Counted from the first letter of the stretch, positions 27,018 through 37,174 are shown. The stretch: 64,000 bases of DNA from Methylophilales bacterium MBRSF5 (GCA_001044335.1 CP011001.1:310001-374000), one strand, 5' to 3'. Numbers and translations are program-made. Notes: generated from the sequence alone by a model not told the origin.

Positions 27018-28424
27018 ATGCAATTAAATAAATTTATTGGTCTTTTATTTGTTACGTTTCTTATTCCGGCTTCCTTACTTGCTGTGACACTTCCTGATTT
27101 TACTGAGCTGGCTGAAACTCAAGGAAAAACTGTCGTCAATATTACATCGATAAAAAATGCGCCTACTCCATCAGGCAACACGCCGCCGTTTCCTTATGAT
27201 GAACAGTTGCAAGAATTTTTTAAAAGATTTGGTATTCCGGGATTACCAGGTATGCCCCCTAACGGGAATGCACCTCGTGAAAAGCAAGTGATGGGAACCG
27301 GGTCCGGCTTTATTATTGACTCCAAAGGCATTGTTATTACAAATGCTCATGTGGTGAATGATGCTGACACTGTCATAGTTAAACTAAACGACCAAAAAGA
27401 AATTCAAGCAGAAGTTTTGGGTGTTGATAAAAGAACGGATGTTGCTGTTTTAAAAATCAAAGCAGATAATTTGCCACAGGTTAAAATCGGTGATCCAGGT
27501 AAATTGAAAGTTGGTGAATGGGTTGCTGCAATTGGGTCGCCTTTTGGTTTGGAAAGTACGATGACCGTTGGCGTGGTAAGTGCACTTGGTAGAAATCTTC
27601 CTCAAGAAAACTACGTACCATTTATCCAGACTGATGTGGCAATTAATCCAGGAAATTCTGGAGGACCATTATTCAATACTTCAGGAGAAGTGGTGGGTAT
27701 AAACTCCCAAATATACTCCAGAACTGGTGGTTATATGGGCTTATCATTTGCGATTCCTATAGATGTTGCTATCAATGTGGCGGAACAGCTGGAGTCAGAT
27801 GGTAAAGTATCTCGAGGTTGGTTAGGAATTGCCATTCAAGAAATCAGTAAAGAATTGTCAGAATCGTTTAATATGAAATCTACCCAGGGCGCGTTAGTTG
27901 CTGGCGTGGAAAAAGAATCTCCTGCAGATAAAGGTGGCTTAAAACCTGGAGATGTAATTTTAAAATTTGGTGAGAATGACATAAAAATTTCATCTGATTT
28001 GCCAAAATTTGTATCCTCTACAAAACCAGGGTCAAAAATTCCTGTAAATATTTTAAGGCAGGGCAAAGAAAAGCAGCTGGAGATTACCATTGGTGAAATG
28101 CCAACCGAAGAGATGGTGGTTGCCAGAAAAAATAATGAACAAACTCAAAAAAATAGAATTGGTTTAACTGTTAAAGACTTAACTCCTCAACAGAAGAAAC
28201 AAATTAAAGAGAGTGCAGGGGTGCTTGTATTAGATGTCGCTGATGCTGCTTTAAACGCAGGTATAAGAAAAGGTGATGTGATATTAGGTTTAAATAATAA
28301 TCCAGTAAGCTCCGTTCAATCTTTTAACCAAGACCTAAAGAAAGTTAAAAAAGGAAAAACAATTGCCTTATTGATATACAGAAATGGAGATACCCTGTAT
28401 GTCCCAATAAAAATAACCAATTAA
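27018..28424 (+). CDS. mucD: Periplasmic serine protease Do (MucD/DegP family)
   Basis: Periplasmic protease and chaperone that removes misfolded envelope proteins. A signal peptide is followed by a trypsin-like domain with catalytic triad H111, D141 and S214 (in G-N-S-G-G-P). Two PDZ domains follow at about residues 255-350 and 370-468. Length is 468 residues. Its place as last gene of the sigma-E operon is typical of betaproteobacteria and pseudomonads. A hairpin terminator separates it from lepA. Confidence 0.94.
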   Translation: MQLNKFIGLLFVTFLIPASLLAVTLPDFTELAETQGKTVVNITSIKNAPTPSGNTPPFPYDEQLQEFFKRFGIPGLPGMPPNGNAPREKQVMGTGSGFIIDSKGIVITNAHVVNDADTVIVKLNDQKEIQAEVLGVDKRTDVAVLKIKADNLPQVKIGDPGKLKVGEWVAAIGSPFGLESTMTVGVVSALGRNLPQENYVPFIQTDVAINPGNSGGPLFNTSGEVVGINSQIYSRTGGYMGLSFAIPIDVAINVAEQLESDGKVSRGWLGIAIQEISKELSESFNMKSTQGALVAGVEKESPADKGGLKPGDVILKFGENDIKISSDLPKFVSSTKPGSKIPVNILRQGKEKQLEITIGEMPTEEMVVARKNNEQTQKNRIGLTVKDLTPQQKKQIKESAGVLVLDVADAALNAGIRKGDVILGLNNNPVSSVQSFNQDLKKVKKGKTIALLIYRNGDTLYVPIKITN

Positions 28425-28452
28425 ACTTGGATCAGGTAGAATCACGTTGGAT

Positions 28453-28482
28453 GGAAGGCGCTTTGGCGCCTTTCTTTATTTA
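28453..28482 (+). terminator. Terminator after mucD
   Basis: A GC-rich stem (28455-28461 with 28466-28472, AAGGCGC with GCGCCTT) has a TTTG loop. It is extended by two further pairs and followed by a T-rich tail. It ends the rpoE operon. Confidence 0.85.
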
Positions 28483-28497
28483 ATGTAAGAGCCGTAC

Positions 28498-30294
28498 ATG
28501 CAAAAAAATATAAGAAATTTTTCAATAATCGCCCATATTGATCATGGCAAATCGACTTTAGCTGACCGATTAATTCAGTCATGTGGGGGTTTAGCTGATA
28601 GAGAAATGGATGATCAAGTTTTAGACTCTATGGATCTTGAGCGTGAGCGTGGCATTACGATCAAAGCCCAGACAGTTACATTAAAATATAAAGCAAAAGA
28701 CAATCAAGAATATATCTTGAATTTAATCGACACCCCTGGACATGTTGACTTTACATATGAAGTTAGCCGCTCATTAGCTGCATGTGAGGGGGGTTTATTG
28801 GTTGTTGATGCCTCACAAGGAGTGGAGGCGCAGACAGTAGCCAATTGCTATACAGCCTTAGATCAAAATGTTGAGGTGTTTACCGTATTAAATAAAATTG
28901 ATTTAGCTTCAGCTGATCAAGAGCGTGTTAAAACAGAAATTGAGGATGTTATTGGTATTGATGCGACTGACGCTATCCCTTGCTCTGCAAAAACAGGTTT
29001 AGGCATTCCTGATATATTAGAGGAGATTGTAAGTTTTGTCCCGGCTCCAAAGGGAGACCCAAACAACCCGCTGCAAGCATTAATTATTGACGCATGGTTT
29101 GATAATTATGTTGGCGTGGTCATGCTAGTTAGAATTGTGGAAGGCTCTCTGGCAACTAAAGACAAAGTTACCTTAATGTCGTCTGGAAGAAATTATGCTG
29201 CTGATCAGATTGGTATTTTTACCCCTAAACCTCTCATTCAAGACAAGTTAGTAGCGGGTGAAGTGGGGTTTGTTATTGCAGGCATAAAAGAATTAGCAAC
29301 GGCAAAAGTAGGGGATACGATCACAGGGACTCAAAATCCAGCAAAAAAACCACTTCCTGGCTTTCGTGAGATTAAGCCGCAAGTATTTGCAGGTTTATAT
29401 CCCGTAGAGTCAAATCAGTTTGAGGCTTTAAGAACTTCTCTTGAAAAATTAAGCTTAAACGATTCATCCTTAAATTTCGAGCCAGAAAACTCAAGCGCCC
29501 TTGGGTTTGGTTTTCGTTGTGGCTTTCTTGGGTTACTCCACATGGATATCATCCAGGAACGACTTGAGCGAGAATACGAGATGGAGCTCATTACTACTGC
29601 GCCAACAGTTGTGTACGAGCTGTTGTTAAAAAATGGCGAAGTTGAACAGATTGAAAATCCATCAAAACTTCCAGATTTATCGACCATTGAGGAAATTCGT
29701 GAACCCATTATTACTCTTAATGTTCTTCTGCCTCAGGACTATGTAGGGCCTGTTATGACTTTGGCAAATGAAAAAAGAGGTATTCAGAAAAATATGCAAT
29801 ATTTGGGTAGGCAAGTAATGCTCACATATGAAATACCTTTAAATGAAGTTGTCTTAGATTTTTTTGACAAACTCAAATCAGTTTCAAGAGGTTATGCATC
29901 CATGGATTATGATTTTCTTGAGTTCAGAGGTTCAGATTTAGTGAAGCTTGATATCTTGGTTAATGGTGAGCGGGTGGATGCCCTCTCAACGATTGTGCAC
30001 CGCTTAAATAGTAAATTTCGTGGCCGTGATCTAGCTGCTAAAATGAGAGAATTGATACCACGCCAAATGTTTGATGTTGCTATTCAAGCTGCGATTGGTG
30101 CAAACATAATCTCGAGAGAGACGGTTAAAGCAATGCGAAAAAATGTCCTTGCTAAATGCTATGGCGGAGATGTTTCAAGAAAAAGAAAGTTGCTTGAAAA
30201 ACAAAAAGAGGGGAAAAAGCGAATGAAGCAAGTCGGAAATGTAGAAATTCCTCAAGAAGCTTTTTTAGCAATTTTAAAGGTGGATGATAAATGA
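28498..30294 (+). CDS. lepA: Elongation factor 4 (LepA)
   Basis: Ribosome-binding GTPase related to EF-G. The G1 loop is A-H-I-D-H-G-K-S-T at residues about 12-20, followed by D-T-P-G-H-V-D-F (G3) and N-K-I-D (G4). The LepA C-terminal domain ends with the basic region [17 protein letters not shown]. Length is 598 residues (E. coli 599). It heads lepA-lepB-rnc-era-recO-pdxJ-acpS and overlaps lepB by 4 nt. Confidence 0.97.
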   Translation: MQKNIRNFSIIAHIDHGKSTLADRLIQSCGGLADREMDDQVLDSMDLERERGITIKAQTVTLKYKAKDNQEYILNLIDTPGHVDFTYEVSRSLAACEGGLLVVDASQGVEAQTVANCYTALDQNVEVFTVLNKIDLASADQERVKTEIEDVIGIDATDAIPCSAKTGLGIPDILEEIVSFVPAPKGDPNNPLQALIIDAWFDNYVGVVMLVRIVEGSLATKDKVTLMSSGRNYAADQIGIFTPKPLIQDKLVAGEVGFVIAGIKELATAKVGDTITGTQNPAKKPLPGFREIKPQVFAGLYPVESNQFEALRTSLEKLSLNDSSLNFEPENSSALGFGFRCGFLGLLHMDIIQERLEREYEMELITTAPTVVYELLLKNGEVEQIENPSKLPDLSTIEEIREPIITLNVLLPQDYVGPVMTLANEKRGIQKNMQYLGRQVMLTYEIPLNEVVLDFFDKLKSVSRGYASMDYDFLEFRGSDLVKLDILVNGERVDALSTIVHRLNSKFRGRDLAAKMRELIPRQMFDVAIQAAIGANIISRETVKAMRKNVLAKCYGGDVSRKRKLLEKQKEGKKRMKQVGNVEIPQEAFLAILKVDDK

Positions 30295-31034
30295 TTTTTG
30301 CTCTAATTTTGATGATCTCAACTTTTTTCACAGGGTTAATTTACTTCTTTGATTTGTTTTTTAAATCCTCAAATCAACATAACAACAAAGCTCTTTCGAA
30401 GATCATAAAAGTAGCGAAAGAATTTTTCCCAATCCTTTTGCTTGTTTTTGTCATTCGAACATTTATTGTTGAACCATTTAAAATTCCTTCTGGGTCAATG
30501 ATGCCAACTTTAATTGCTGGTGATTTTATTGCTGTTAATAAATTTTCTTACGGACTGAGATTGCCTGTGTTCAACAAGTTAATTTTTGAAACAGGATCTC
30601 CTCAGCGAGGTGATGTATTCGTGTTCCACTATCCAAAAGACCCCAGCATTGATTATATTAAGAGGGTGATCGGACTTCCTGGGGATAACATTAGGTATGA
30701 AAATAAGAAATTATTTGTTAATGATGTTGCAATTTCTCAGACATATACTAGTATCTACAAATACAGTTTAAAACAAGATTTAGAAGTATCTGCCAAGGAA
30801 TTTGTAGAAGATCATGGAGAGTATAGCCATTCAATATTAATTCATGATATTCCTTCTGAGAGTGTTGAATTTGTTGTCCCAGATGGACATTATTTTGCCA
30901 TGGGGGATAATAGAGATAATTCATCTGATAGTCGTGTCTGGGGTTTTGTCCCTGATGAACTATTGGTTGGAAAAGCTTTTGTGATCTGGTTAAACTTTTC
31001 TGAACCAAATCGAATTGGAAACTGGATAAATTAA
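30291..31034 (+). CDS. lepB: Signal peptidase I
   Basis: Inner-membrane peptidase that cleaves signal peptides of exported proteins. Two N-terminal hydrophobic segments (residues 1-22 and 45-60) are followed by the catalytic S69 in P-S-G-S-M-M-P and the general base K124 in [11 protein letters not shown]. The box [11 protein letters not shown] is intact. Length is 247 residues, shorter than E. coli LepB (324) but normal for the group. It overlaps rnc by 1 nt. Confidence 0.95.
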   Translation: MIFALILMISTFFTGLIYFFDLFFKSSNQHNNKALSKIIKVAKEFFPILLLVFVIRTFIVEPFKIPSGSMMPTLIAGDFIAVNKFSYGLRLPVFNKLIFETGSPQRGDVFVFHYPKDPSIDYIKRVIGLPGDNIRYENKKLFVNDVAISQTYTSIYKYSLKQDLEVSAKEFVEDHGEYSHSILIHDIPSESVEFVVPDGHYFAMGDNRDNSSDSRVWGFVPDELLVGKAFVIWLNFSEPNRIGNWIN

Positions 31035-31720
31035 TGGATGATTTAATTGTTAAACAGCTTGAAGATTTGCTTCAGTATAAATTTAAAGATATTAATCTTC
31101 TTCAAAAATCACTGACACATCGAAGTTTCGACGGTGAAAATAATGAGCGCCTAGAATTCTTAGGCGATAGTATTCTGAATTTTACAATTGCAGAGTCATT
31201 GTTTAAAAAATTTCCAAACATCCCTGAGGGAGATTTAAGTCGACTCAGAGCGTCTCTAGTAAAATCGGGTACGCTTGCAGAAATTGCATCCAAAATTAAA
31301 TTAGGCGACTTTATTTTTCTAGGTGAAGGAGAACTCAAAAGTGCAGGCTGGAGACGCCCTTCAATTTTGGCAGACACATTTGAGGCTATTATTGGCGCTC
31401 TTTATTTGGATGGCGGTCTAGGGCCAGCTCAAACATTCATCCATCAACATTTTCAAAACTGGTTAAACGAAATTAATCCAGCAAAAATTGATAAAGACCC
31501 CAAAACATCATTGCAGGAATTATTACAATCTAAAAAATTAATGCTTCCCAAATATGAAGTGGCAGACATCAAAGGTGAGGCTCATGCACAAGAATTTGTA
31601 GTGAAATGCAATATTGCGCAATTGTCTATAGTAACCGAGGCCCTAGGCTCTTCAAGACGTGCTGCTGAGCAAGAGGCGGCCACTATAGCTCTGCCTTTAG
31701 TCAAAGAAAAAGTTTTATGA
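31034..31720 (+). CDS. rnc: Ribonuclease III
   Basis: Double-strand-specific endoribonuclease that processes the rRNA precursor and other RNAs. The signature E-R-L-E-F-L-G-D-S at residues 38-46 carries catalytic acidic residues. A double-stranded RNA-binding domain fills about residues 155-225. Length is 228 residues (E. coli 226). It overlaps era by 4 nt. The processing stems seen in the rRNA operon of this window are its expected substrates. Confidence 0.96.
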   Translation: MDDLIVKQLEDLLQYKFKDINLLQKSLTHRSFDGENNERLEFLGDSILNFTIAESLFKKFPNIPEGDLSRLRASLVKSGTLAEIASKIKLGDFIFLGEGELKSAGWRRPSILADTFEAIIGALYLDGGLGPAQTFIHQHFQNWLNEINPAKIDKDPKTSLQELLQSKKLMLPKYEVADIKGEAHAQEFVVKCNIAQLSIVTEALGSSRRAAEQEAATIALPLVKEKVL

Positions 31721-32598
31721 CCAAAAAAAAATGCGGGAAGATTGCTATCATAGGCCAGCCCAATGTTGGTAAATCAACTTTGCTTAATTTTATCTTAGGT
31801 CAAAAATTATCAATTACATCAAGAAAAGCACAGACCACAAGAAATCAAATTTTAGGCATTCATTCCGAAAAAAATATTCAATTCATTTTTGTTGACACAC
31901 CAGGATACCAACAAAAATTTTTGAATCAAATGAACAAAAGAATGAATAAGTCTGTGACTTCAGTTTTCCATGATGTGGATGTTGTCATTTTTATGTCTGA
32001 ACCAAAGACATTAAATGAGATTGAAATTGAGTTAGTAAAGATGATCCCTAATGACACTCCTGTTGTAAATTTAATAAATAAAATTGATCGAGTCAAAAAT
32101 AAAAATAAAATCCTTGAATTAATTAACATTAACTCAGAATTACAAATTTTTAAAAAAATCATCCCCGCATCAATAAAATTGAAAGACAACCAAAAGATTA
32201 TTTTGCAAGAAATTGCAGAATTTTTACCAGTACAAGATTTTATCTTTGATGTTGATGACATCACCGATAAGAATGAGAGATTTTTAGCTGCTGAAATTAT
32301 TCGTGAGAAGATTTTTCGCTTAACTGGCGATGAGCTTCCATATTCTGTTGCAGTGGAGATTGAAAACTTCGAGCATAAAGATAATCTTCGCCGAATTTTC
32401 GGAACCATACTTGTTGATAAAGACAGCCAAAAACCTGTGGTTATCGGGAAAGATGGTGAAAAGTTAAAAAGAATCTCAACTGAGTCTAGGAGGGATATGG
32501 AAAAATTATTTCAGTCCAAAATTTGGTTAGAGATTTGGGTTAAGGTCCAAAAAAATTGGTATGACGATGCCAGGGCTTTGAAGTCTTTAGGGATTTAA
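31717..32598 (+). CDS. era: GTPase Era
   Basis: Ras-like GTPase that binds 16S rRNA during 30S assembly. G1 is G-Q-P-N-V-G-K-S-T at residues 13-21, G3 is D-T-P-G, and G4 is N-K-I-D. A C-terminal KH domain covers about residues 200-285, with the G-K-D-G-E-K-L-K loop. Length is 293 residues (E. coli 301). Confidence 0.96.
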   Translation: MTKKKCGKIAIIGQPNVGKSTLLNFILGQKLSITSRKAQTTRNQILGIHSEKNIQFIFVDTPGYQQKFLNQMNKRMNKSVTSVFHDVDVVIFMSEPKTLNEIEIELVKMIPNDTPVVNLINKIDRVKNKNKILELININSELQIFKKIIPASIKLKDNQKIILQEIAEFLPVQDFIFDVDDITDKNERFLAAEIIREKIFRLTGDELPYSVAVEIENFEHKDNLRRIFGTILVDKDSQKPVVIGKDGEKLKRISTESRRDMEKLFQSKIWLEIWVKVQKNWYDDARALKSLGI

Positions 32599-32599
32599 T

Positions 32600-33304
32600 G
32601 TGAAACGCGTTGAAGACCATAATATTTATATTCTTCATACCTATCCATTTAAAGAAACCAGTTTAATTGTTGAGGCTTTGTCTGAAAACTTTGGTCGAAT
32701 ATCGCTGCTGGCTAAAGGCGCTAGGCGACCAAGATCTTTACTAAGGGGTTATTTACAACCATTTCAGATGATTCAGGCGACTTGGTCGAATGTGAGTGAG
32801 CTAAAAACTTTATATAACGTTGAATGGAACTCTAAATATTTAGGACTTAAAAACCAAGCACTGATATGTGGTTTTTATATGAATGAGTTGATCATGAAAC
32901 TCCTACCAAAAGATGAGTCTTCAAATAATTTTTTTCATTTCTATCATCAACAACTAGAAGAGCTTTCTTTAAATAATGGTTATGAAAGTTTACTGAGGGT
33001 ATTTGAGCTAAAACTTCTTGAGGAGCTAGGCTATAAAGTAAAGCTCGATGAAGATGAAAATGGAAACCCAATTAATCCTAAGAAATTTTATTACTATGAA
33101 GCCGAGTATGGGGCATCACTGCCAGATGCATCTACCAACGGAGTAAAAATTATTGGTCAGACTCTGATGGATATGCATAATAATGACTATTCTCATTTGA
33201 ATACTTTAAAGGAAAGTAAATTATTGATGAGGTACCTGATGCGCTTTTATACCGGGCATGATCTAGTAAAAAGCAAAGAACTTTTTTTAACAAATGATAG
33301 GTAA
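32600..33304 (+). CDS. recO: DNA repair protein RecO
   Basis: Recombination mediator of the RecFOR pathway that helps load RecA. An N-terminal OB-fold (residues 1-80, with L-A-K-G-A-R-R-P) is followed by a helical domain. Length is 234 residues. The start is GTG, 1 nt after the era stop, because the overlapping ATG reads straight into a stop. No zinc-finger cysteines are seen, as in E. coli RecO. Confidence 0.92.
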   Translation: MKRVEDHNIYILHTYPFKETSLIVEALSENFGRISLLAKGARRPRSLLRGYLQPFQMIQATWSNVSELKTLYNVEWNSKYLGLKNQALICGFYMNELIMKLLPKDESSNNFFHFYHQQLEELSLNNGYESLLRVFELKLLEELGYKVKLDEDENGNPINPKKFYYYEAEYGASLPDASTNGVKIIGQTLMDMHNNDYSHLNTLKESKLLMRYLMRFYTGHDLVKSKELFLTNDR

Positions 33305-33308
33305 TTGA

Positions 33309-34025
33309 ATGAAATTAGGTGTGAACATAGACCATATAGCAACGATCCGGCAGGCCAGGGGAACATCGTATCCTGACATCGTCAAAGCAACACAGCTAGC
33401 CGAATTGGCTGGGGCAGACAGCATCACCCTTCATCTTCGAGAAGATCGACGTCATATGCAAGATCAAGACTTATTTAACCTGAGACCTGTAATTAAAACC
33501 AAAATGAATCTTGAAATGGCAGCAACGGACGAAATGTTAGAAATTGCATTACAGGTAATGCCTGAAGATATTTGCTTGGTTCCTGAGAGGCGTGAAGAGA
33601 GAACGACTGAGGGAGGGTTAAATCTCAATTCCAATTTTAATTATTTAAAAACTTTTATTGGTGAGTTAGCTAAAAACGGAATCCGCGTTTCTTTATTTAT
33701 AGCGCCTGATAAAGATTCCATTGATCAAGCTTTAGAACTCCAAGCACCTGTAATTGAACTGCATACAGGACATTATGCAGACACGATTAATGAAGAGCAG
33801 GGTAATGAACTAATTAATATACAAAATATTGCATCCTATGCTTATAAACAGGGCTTAGTGGTCAATGCTGGCCATGGATTGAATTATGATAATGTATCCG
33901 CAATTGCAAAAATTAAAGAAATTAACGAGCTAAACATTGGACATGCTATCGTGGCAGAAGCTCTTTTTCTGGGATGGGAACAAGCCATCACTAAGATGAA
34001 ATCCTTAATAAGGAAGCCATTATGA
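33309..34025 (+). CDS. pdxJ: Pyridoxine 5'-phosphate synthase
   Basis: TIM-barrel enzyme that forms pyridoxine phosphate from 1-deoxyxylulose 5-phosphate and aminoacetone phosphate. It opens with L-G-V-N-I-D-H-I-A-T-I-R-Q-A-R and contains H-L-R-E-D-R-R-H and the conserved V-P-E-R-R-E-E-R-T-T-E-G-G. Length is 238 residues. It supplies the cofactor used by IscS, CysM and GlyA in this window. It overlaps acpS by 4 nt, a conserved pairing. Confidence 0.96.
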   Translation: MKLGVNIDHIATIRQARGTSYPDIVKATQLAELAGADSITLHLREDRRHMQDQDLFNLRPVIKTKMNLEMAATDEMLEIALQVMPEDICLVPERREERTTEGGLNLNSNFNYLKTFIGELAKNGIRVSLFIAPDKDSIDQALELQAPVIELHTGHYADTINEEQGNELINIQNIASYAYKQGLVVNAGHGLNYDNVSAIAKIKEINELNIGHAIVAEALFLGWEQAITKMKSLIRKPL

Positions 34026-34399
34026 TTTTTGGCATTGGAACCGACATTGTTGAAATACAGCGCATTGAAAAAATATTTAGCAAATTTAATAATCGGTTCG
34101 CAAAAAAAATCCTATCAAAAAAAGAGTATGAGGCTTTTCAGATAAGCAATGCCCCGGCTCATTTTTTGGCCAAAAGGTTTGCAGCTAAGGAGGCGGTTGC
34201 CAAAGCCTTGGGTTTAGGTTTTCGAGATCCCATTAGTTTTCATGGAATTGAGGTTGAACACAACGACCTAGGTGCTCCTTTTTTTAAATTTAATGCTGAG
34301 ATATCAAAATTTCTAGATCAAAAAAAAATTAATAAATGCCACTTGAGCATTTCCGATGAAAAAAATATCGCCAGCGCTTTTGTTGTTCTAGAAGCCTGA
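34022..34399 (+). CDS. acpS: Holo-acyl-carrier-protein synthase
   Basis: Transfers phosphopantetheine from CoA to acyl carrier protein. The metal and substrate motifs are G-I-G-T-D-I-V-E at residues 4-11 and F-A-A-K-E-A-V-A-K-A near residue 53. Length is 125 residues (E. coli 126). It is the last gene of the lepA-acpS run, with tcdA starting 2 nt later. Confidence 0.95.
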   Translation: MIFGIGTDIVEIQRIEKIFSKFNNRFAKKILSKKEYEAFQISNAPAHFLAKRFAAKEAVAKALGLGFRDPISFHGIEVEHNDLGAPFFKFNAEISKFLDQKKINKCHLSISDEKNIASAFVVLEA

Positions 34400-34401
34400 C
34401 A

Positions 34402-35130
34402 ATGACCTCTGATACATTTTTAAGCCTTGAAAATCTAATTGGAAAGCACGGGCAAGAAAAACTAGCCAATAGCCATGCATGTTTAATTGGTCTTGGAGGG
34501 GTTGGATCTTGGGTTGCAGAAGCTTTGGTTAGAAGCGGAATAGGAAAATTAACCCTTATTGATATGGATCATATCGTCGCTTCTAATATTAACAGACAGA
34601 TCCAAGCAACAGAAGAAAATATTGGCCAGTCCAAACTTCAAGCGTTGAGTGATCGAATTCAGAGCATTAATTCAAATTGCGAATTAATTCTAATTGACGA
34701 TTTTTTATCTGTTGATAATTTATCTTCCTTGATACATGAAGAGCATAATGTCGTTGTTGACGCCATCGATCAAGTTAAAGTCAAATGCGCATTAGCAGAA
34801 TATTGTTCAGAAAAAAAAATAAACCTGGTTATTTCTGGCTCTGCAGGCGGGAGGCTGAATCCAGAAAAAATCAAAGTCAAAGATTTATTAAATACTTATG
34901 GCGATCCGTTGCTTGCAAAAGTAAGAAAAGAGTTTAAGAAAAAACACACAGGTAAGAAAAAATCCAAGGTAATAGCGATCTTTTCAGATGAGCAGATTAT
35001 AAAACCTCAGCAATGCGACAATGTTGAAAGCAATTTAAATTGTGCAGGCTATGGCTCATCAGTAATGGTGACCGCAACGATGGGTTTTTATTTAGCCTCA
35101 GAAGCTCAAAAAATTATCTTAAAAGCTTGA
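34402..35130 (+). CDS. tcdA: tRNA threonylcarbamoyladenosine dehydratase (TcdA/CsdL)
   Basis: E1-like ATP-dependent enzyme that cyclises t6A at position 37 of tRNA to ct6A. The nucleotide-binding motif G-L-G-G-V-G-S-W-V is at about residues 30-38, followed by D-M-D-H-I-V-A-S-N-I-N-R-Q and V-V-D-A-I-D. Length is 242 residues (E. coli 268). Sulfur for the related step comes from a cysteine desulfurase partner, CsdA, in E. coli; no such pair is adjacent here. Confidence 0.9.
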   Translation: MTSDTFLSLENLIGKHGQEKLANSHACLIGLGGVGSWVAEALVRSGIGKLTLIDMDHIVASNINRQIQATEENIGQSKLQALSDRIQSINSNCELILIDDFLSVDNLSSLIHEEHNVVVDAIDQVKVKCALAEYCSEKKINLVISGSAGGRLNPEKIKVKDLLNTYGDPLLAKVRKEFKKKHTGKKKSKVIAIFSDEQIIKPQQCDNVESNLNCAGYGSSVMVTATMGFYLASEAQKIILKA

Positions 35131-35153
35131 AATAATTCAACTTAACCCCATTT
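35126..35153 (+). promoter_or_regulatory. Sigma-32 heat-shock promoter of htpG
   Basis: CTTGAAA at 35126-35132, a 13-nt spacer and CCCCATTT at 35146-35153 match the sigma-32 consensus almost perfectly. The -35 element overlaps the tcdA stop codon. The predicted start lies about 27 nt before the htpG ATG at 35187. Confidence 0.85.
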
Positions 35154-35186
35154 AATTTCTTTATAAACAATTATTATCAATAACTT

Positions 35187-37055
35187 ATGGCTAAATCAGA
35201 AAAACTTAATTTTCAAACGGAAGTAAAACAATTATTAAATCTTATGATCCACTCTCTATACAGCAACAAGGAAATTGCGATTAGGGAGTTGATATCCAAT
35301 GCCAGCGATGCTACTGATAAATTACGATTTGAGGCATTAGACAACGACAAGCTATACGAAGGAGATTCTGATCTCAAGGTTGTTGTTGATTTTGATTCGA
35401 AAGCAAACACATTAACTATCACAGATAATGGCATCGGTATGGATCGTGATGACTTGGTCAATAACTTAGGCACTATCGCTCGCTCAGGAACGAAAGAGTT
35501 TTTGGCGAACATGTCTGGGGATAACAAAAAAGATGCAAACTTAATTGGTCAGTTTGGAGTAGGTTTTTACTCTTCTTTTATTATTGCCAAAGAAGTGACT
35601 GTGCAAACGAGAAAAGCTGGAAACTCGCAAGCTTATAGCTGGTCATCGCAAGCGGATGGTGAATTTACGATTAAAGAAATAGAAAAAGAATCTAGAGGAA
35701 CCTCGGTTGTTCTTAAACTAAAGGACGATGAGAAGGAGTTTACAGATGCGTGGCGACTGCAATCAATTATAAGAAAATACTCTGATCATATTTCCATTCC
35801 AATTCAGATGTACAAAGCTGACATGAAAAAAGATGAATTGGTGAAATTAGAAGAATTAGAAACTATCAATAACACGAATGCGATTTGGACAAGAGCCAAA
35901 AGCGAAATTAAACAAAAAGAGTATGAGGAGTTTTATAAATCTTTGTCTTATGACTCTGAGGAACCGTTGGCTTACTATCACAACCGTGTAGAAGGGAAAA
36001 CAGAATACACTTCACTACTTTATCTCCCAAAAAAGGCTCCATTTGATTTGTATGATCGTGAAAATAACAATTCCATCAAGTTATATGTCCGTAAAGTTTT
36101 TGTGATGGACGCAAATGAAAAATTGATACCGCAGTATTTACGATTTGTTAAAGGCGTAATTGATTCCCAAGATTTATCTTTGAATGTATCCAGGGAAATC
36201 CTTCAAGACTCACCTCTAGTGGATTCAATAAAATCGGGTGTGACCAAAAGAGTACTCTCATCTTTACAAACAATGTCTGAAAAAGAGCCAGAAAAATATC
36301 AAAGTTTCTGGAATGAATTTGGTAAAGTTTTAAAAGAAGGACCTGCAGAAGATTTTGCAAATAAAGAAAGCATTGCTAAGTTATTACGATTTGCTTCGTC
36401 GAACACAGATGAGCAATTGGTGAGCTTTGAAAGCTACATTAAAAATATGCCAAAAGAGCAAGAGTCGATTTACTACATAACTGCAGACTCTCATCAGGCA
36501 GCAAAAAATAGCCCACATTTGGAAATTTTCAAACAAAAAAATATTGAAGTACTTCTGTTAAGTGATCGTGTGGATGAATGGTTAGTCTCGAGCTTAAATG
36601 AATTTGATGGCAAAAAGCTTCAATCTATTGCGAAGGGTGATCTTGACCTTGGTAAATTAGATACTGAAGAACAAAAAGCAGAAAAAGAAAAAATTGAGAA
36701 AGAGTCGAAGAATATTGTTGAAAAAATCAAGAAATCTCTAGGAGACAAAGTAAAAGAGGTGAAAGTAACGCATCGTCTAACCAATTCTCCGGCATGTTTA
36801 GTTGTTGGTGAACATGATATTTCAGGTAATTTGGAACGTATTTTAAAGGCAGCTGGACAAAGCACGCCCGAAAATAAACCAATTTTGGAGGTGAATCCAA
36901 ATCACGAGCTTATCAAAAAACTTGAAAATATTGAAGAAAATCAATTATTTAACGATTATTCATCGGTTATTTTAGATCAAGCAATTTTAGCTGAAGGGGG
37001 TCAATTAGACGACCCAATTGGGTATGTAAATAAGGTCAATAAATTCCTTATTTAA
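35187..37055 (+). CDS. htpG: Chaperone HtpG (Hsp90)
   Basis: Cytoplasmic Hsp90 ATPase. The GHKL nucleotide site has R-E-L-I-S-N-A-S-D-A-T-D-K near residue 31, D-N-G-I-G-M near residue 80 and G-Q-F-G-V-G-F-Y-S-S-F. The middle and dimerisation domains follow. Length is 622 residues (E. coli 624). A sigma-32 promoter lies directly upstream, and it is probably transcribed alone before the rRNA operon. No strong Shine-Dalgarno is visible. Confidence 0.97.
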   Translation: MAKSEKLNFQTEVKQLLNLMIHSLYSNKEIAIRELISNASDATDKLRFEALDNDKLYEGDSDLKVVVDFDSKANTLTITDNGIGMDRDDLVNNLGTIARSGTKEFLANMSGDNKKDANLIGQFGVGFYSSFIIAKEVTVQTRKAGNSQAYSWSSQADGEFTIKEIEKESRGTSVVLKLKDDEKEFTDAWRLQSIIRKYSDHISIPIQMYKADMKKDELVKLEELETINNTNAIWTRAKSEIKQKEYEEFYKSLSYDSEEPLAYYHNRVEGKTEYTSLLYLPKKAPFDLYDRENNNSIKLYVRKVFVMDANEKLIPQYLRFVKGVIDSQDLSLNVSREILQDSPLVDSIKSGVTKRVLSSLQTMSEKEPEKYQSFWNEFGKVLKEGPAEDFANKESIAKLLRFASSNTDEQLVSFESYIKNMPKEQESIYYITADSHQAAKNSPHLEIFKQKNIEVLLLSDRVDEWLVSSLNEFDGKKLQSIAKGDLDLGKLDTEEQKAEKEKIEKESKNIVEKIKKSLGDKVKEVKVTHRLTNSPACLVVGEHDISGNLERILKAAGQSTPENKPILEVNPNHELIKKLENIEENQLFNDYSSVILDQAILAEGGQLDDPIGYVNKVNKFLI

Positions 37056-37115
37056 TGTTTTTTTACTCTGTTACAAATTATTTACAAAAAATAATAATAA
37101 ATAGCGAAAAAGTGT

Positions 37116-37145
37116 TTGACAAGGGTAATTTAAACCTGATATAGT
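37116..37145 (+). promoter_or_regulatory. Promoter of the rRNA operon
   Basis: TTGACA (37116-37121), an 18-nt spacer and TATAGT (37140-37145) form a strong sigma-70 promoter about 70 nt upstream of tRNA-fMet. The upstream DNA is AT-rich, which may act as an UP element. Confidence 0.85.
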
Positions 37146-37153
37146 TTCGCTTC

Positions 37154-37174
37154 TTTGGCACTACTGGTGCCAAA
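37154..37174 (+). other. Leader hairpin at the 5' end of the rRNA transcript
   Basis: A perfect 8-bp stem TTTGGCAC with GTGCCAAA closes a TACTG loop, and starts within a few bases of the expected transcription start. There is no T-run after it, so a terminator role is unlikely. A boxB-like or 5'-stabilising role is possible. Confidence 0.5.

Noticed and set aside
31926-32408. A 160-codon antisense ORF within era
   Set aside because: It mirrors the AT-rich era reading frame, with no ribosome site and no motif; era itself is unambiguous.
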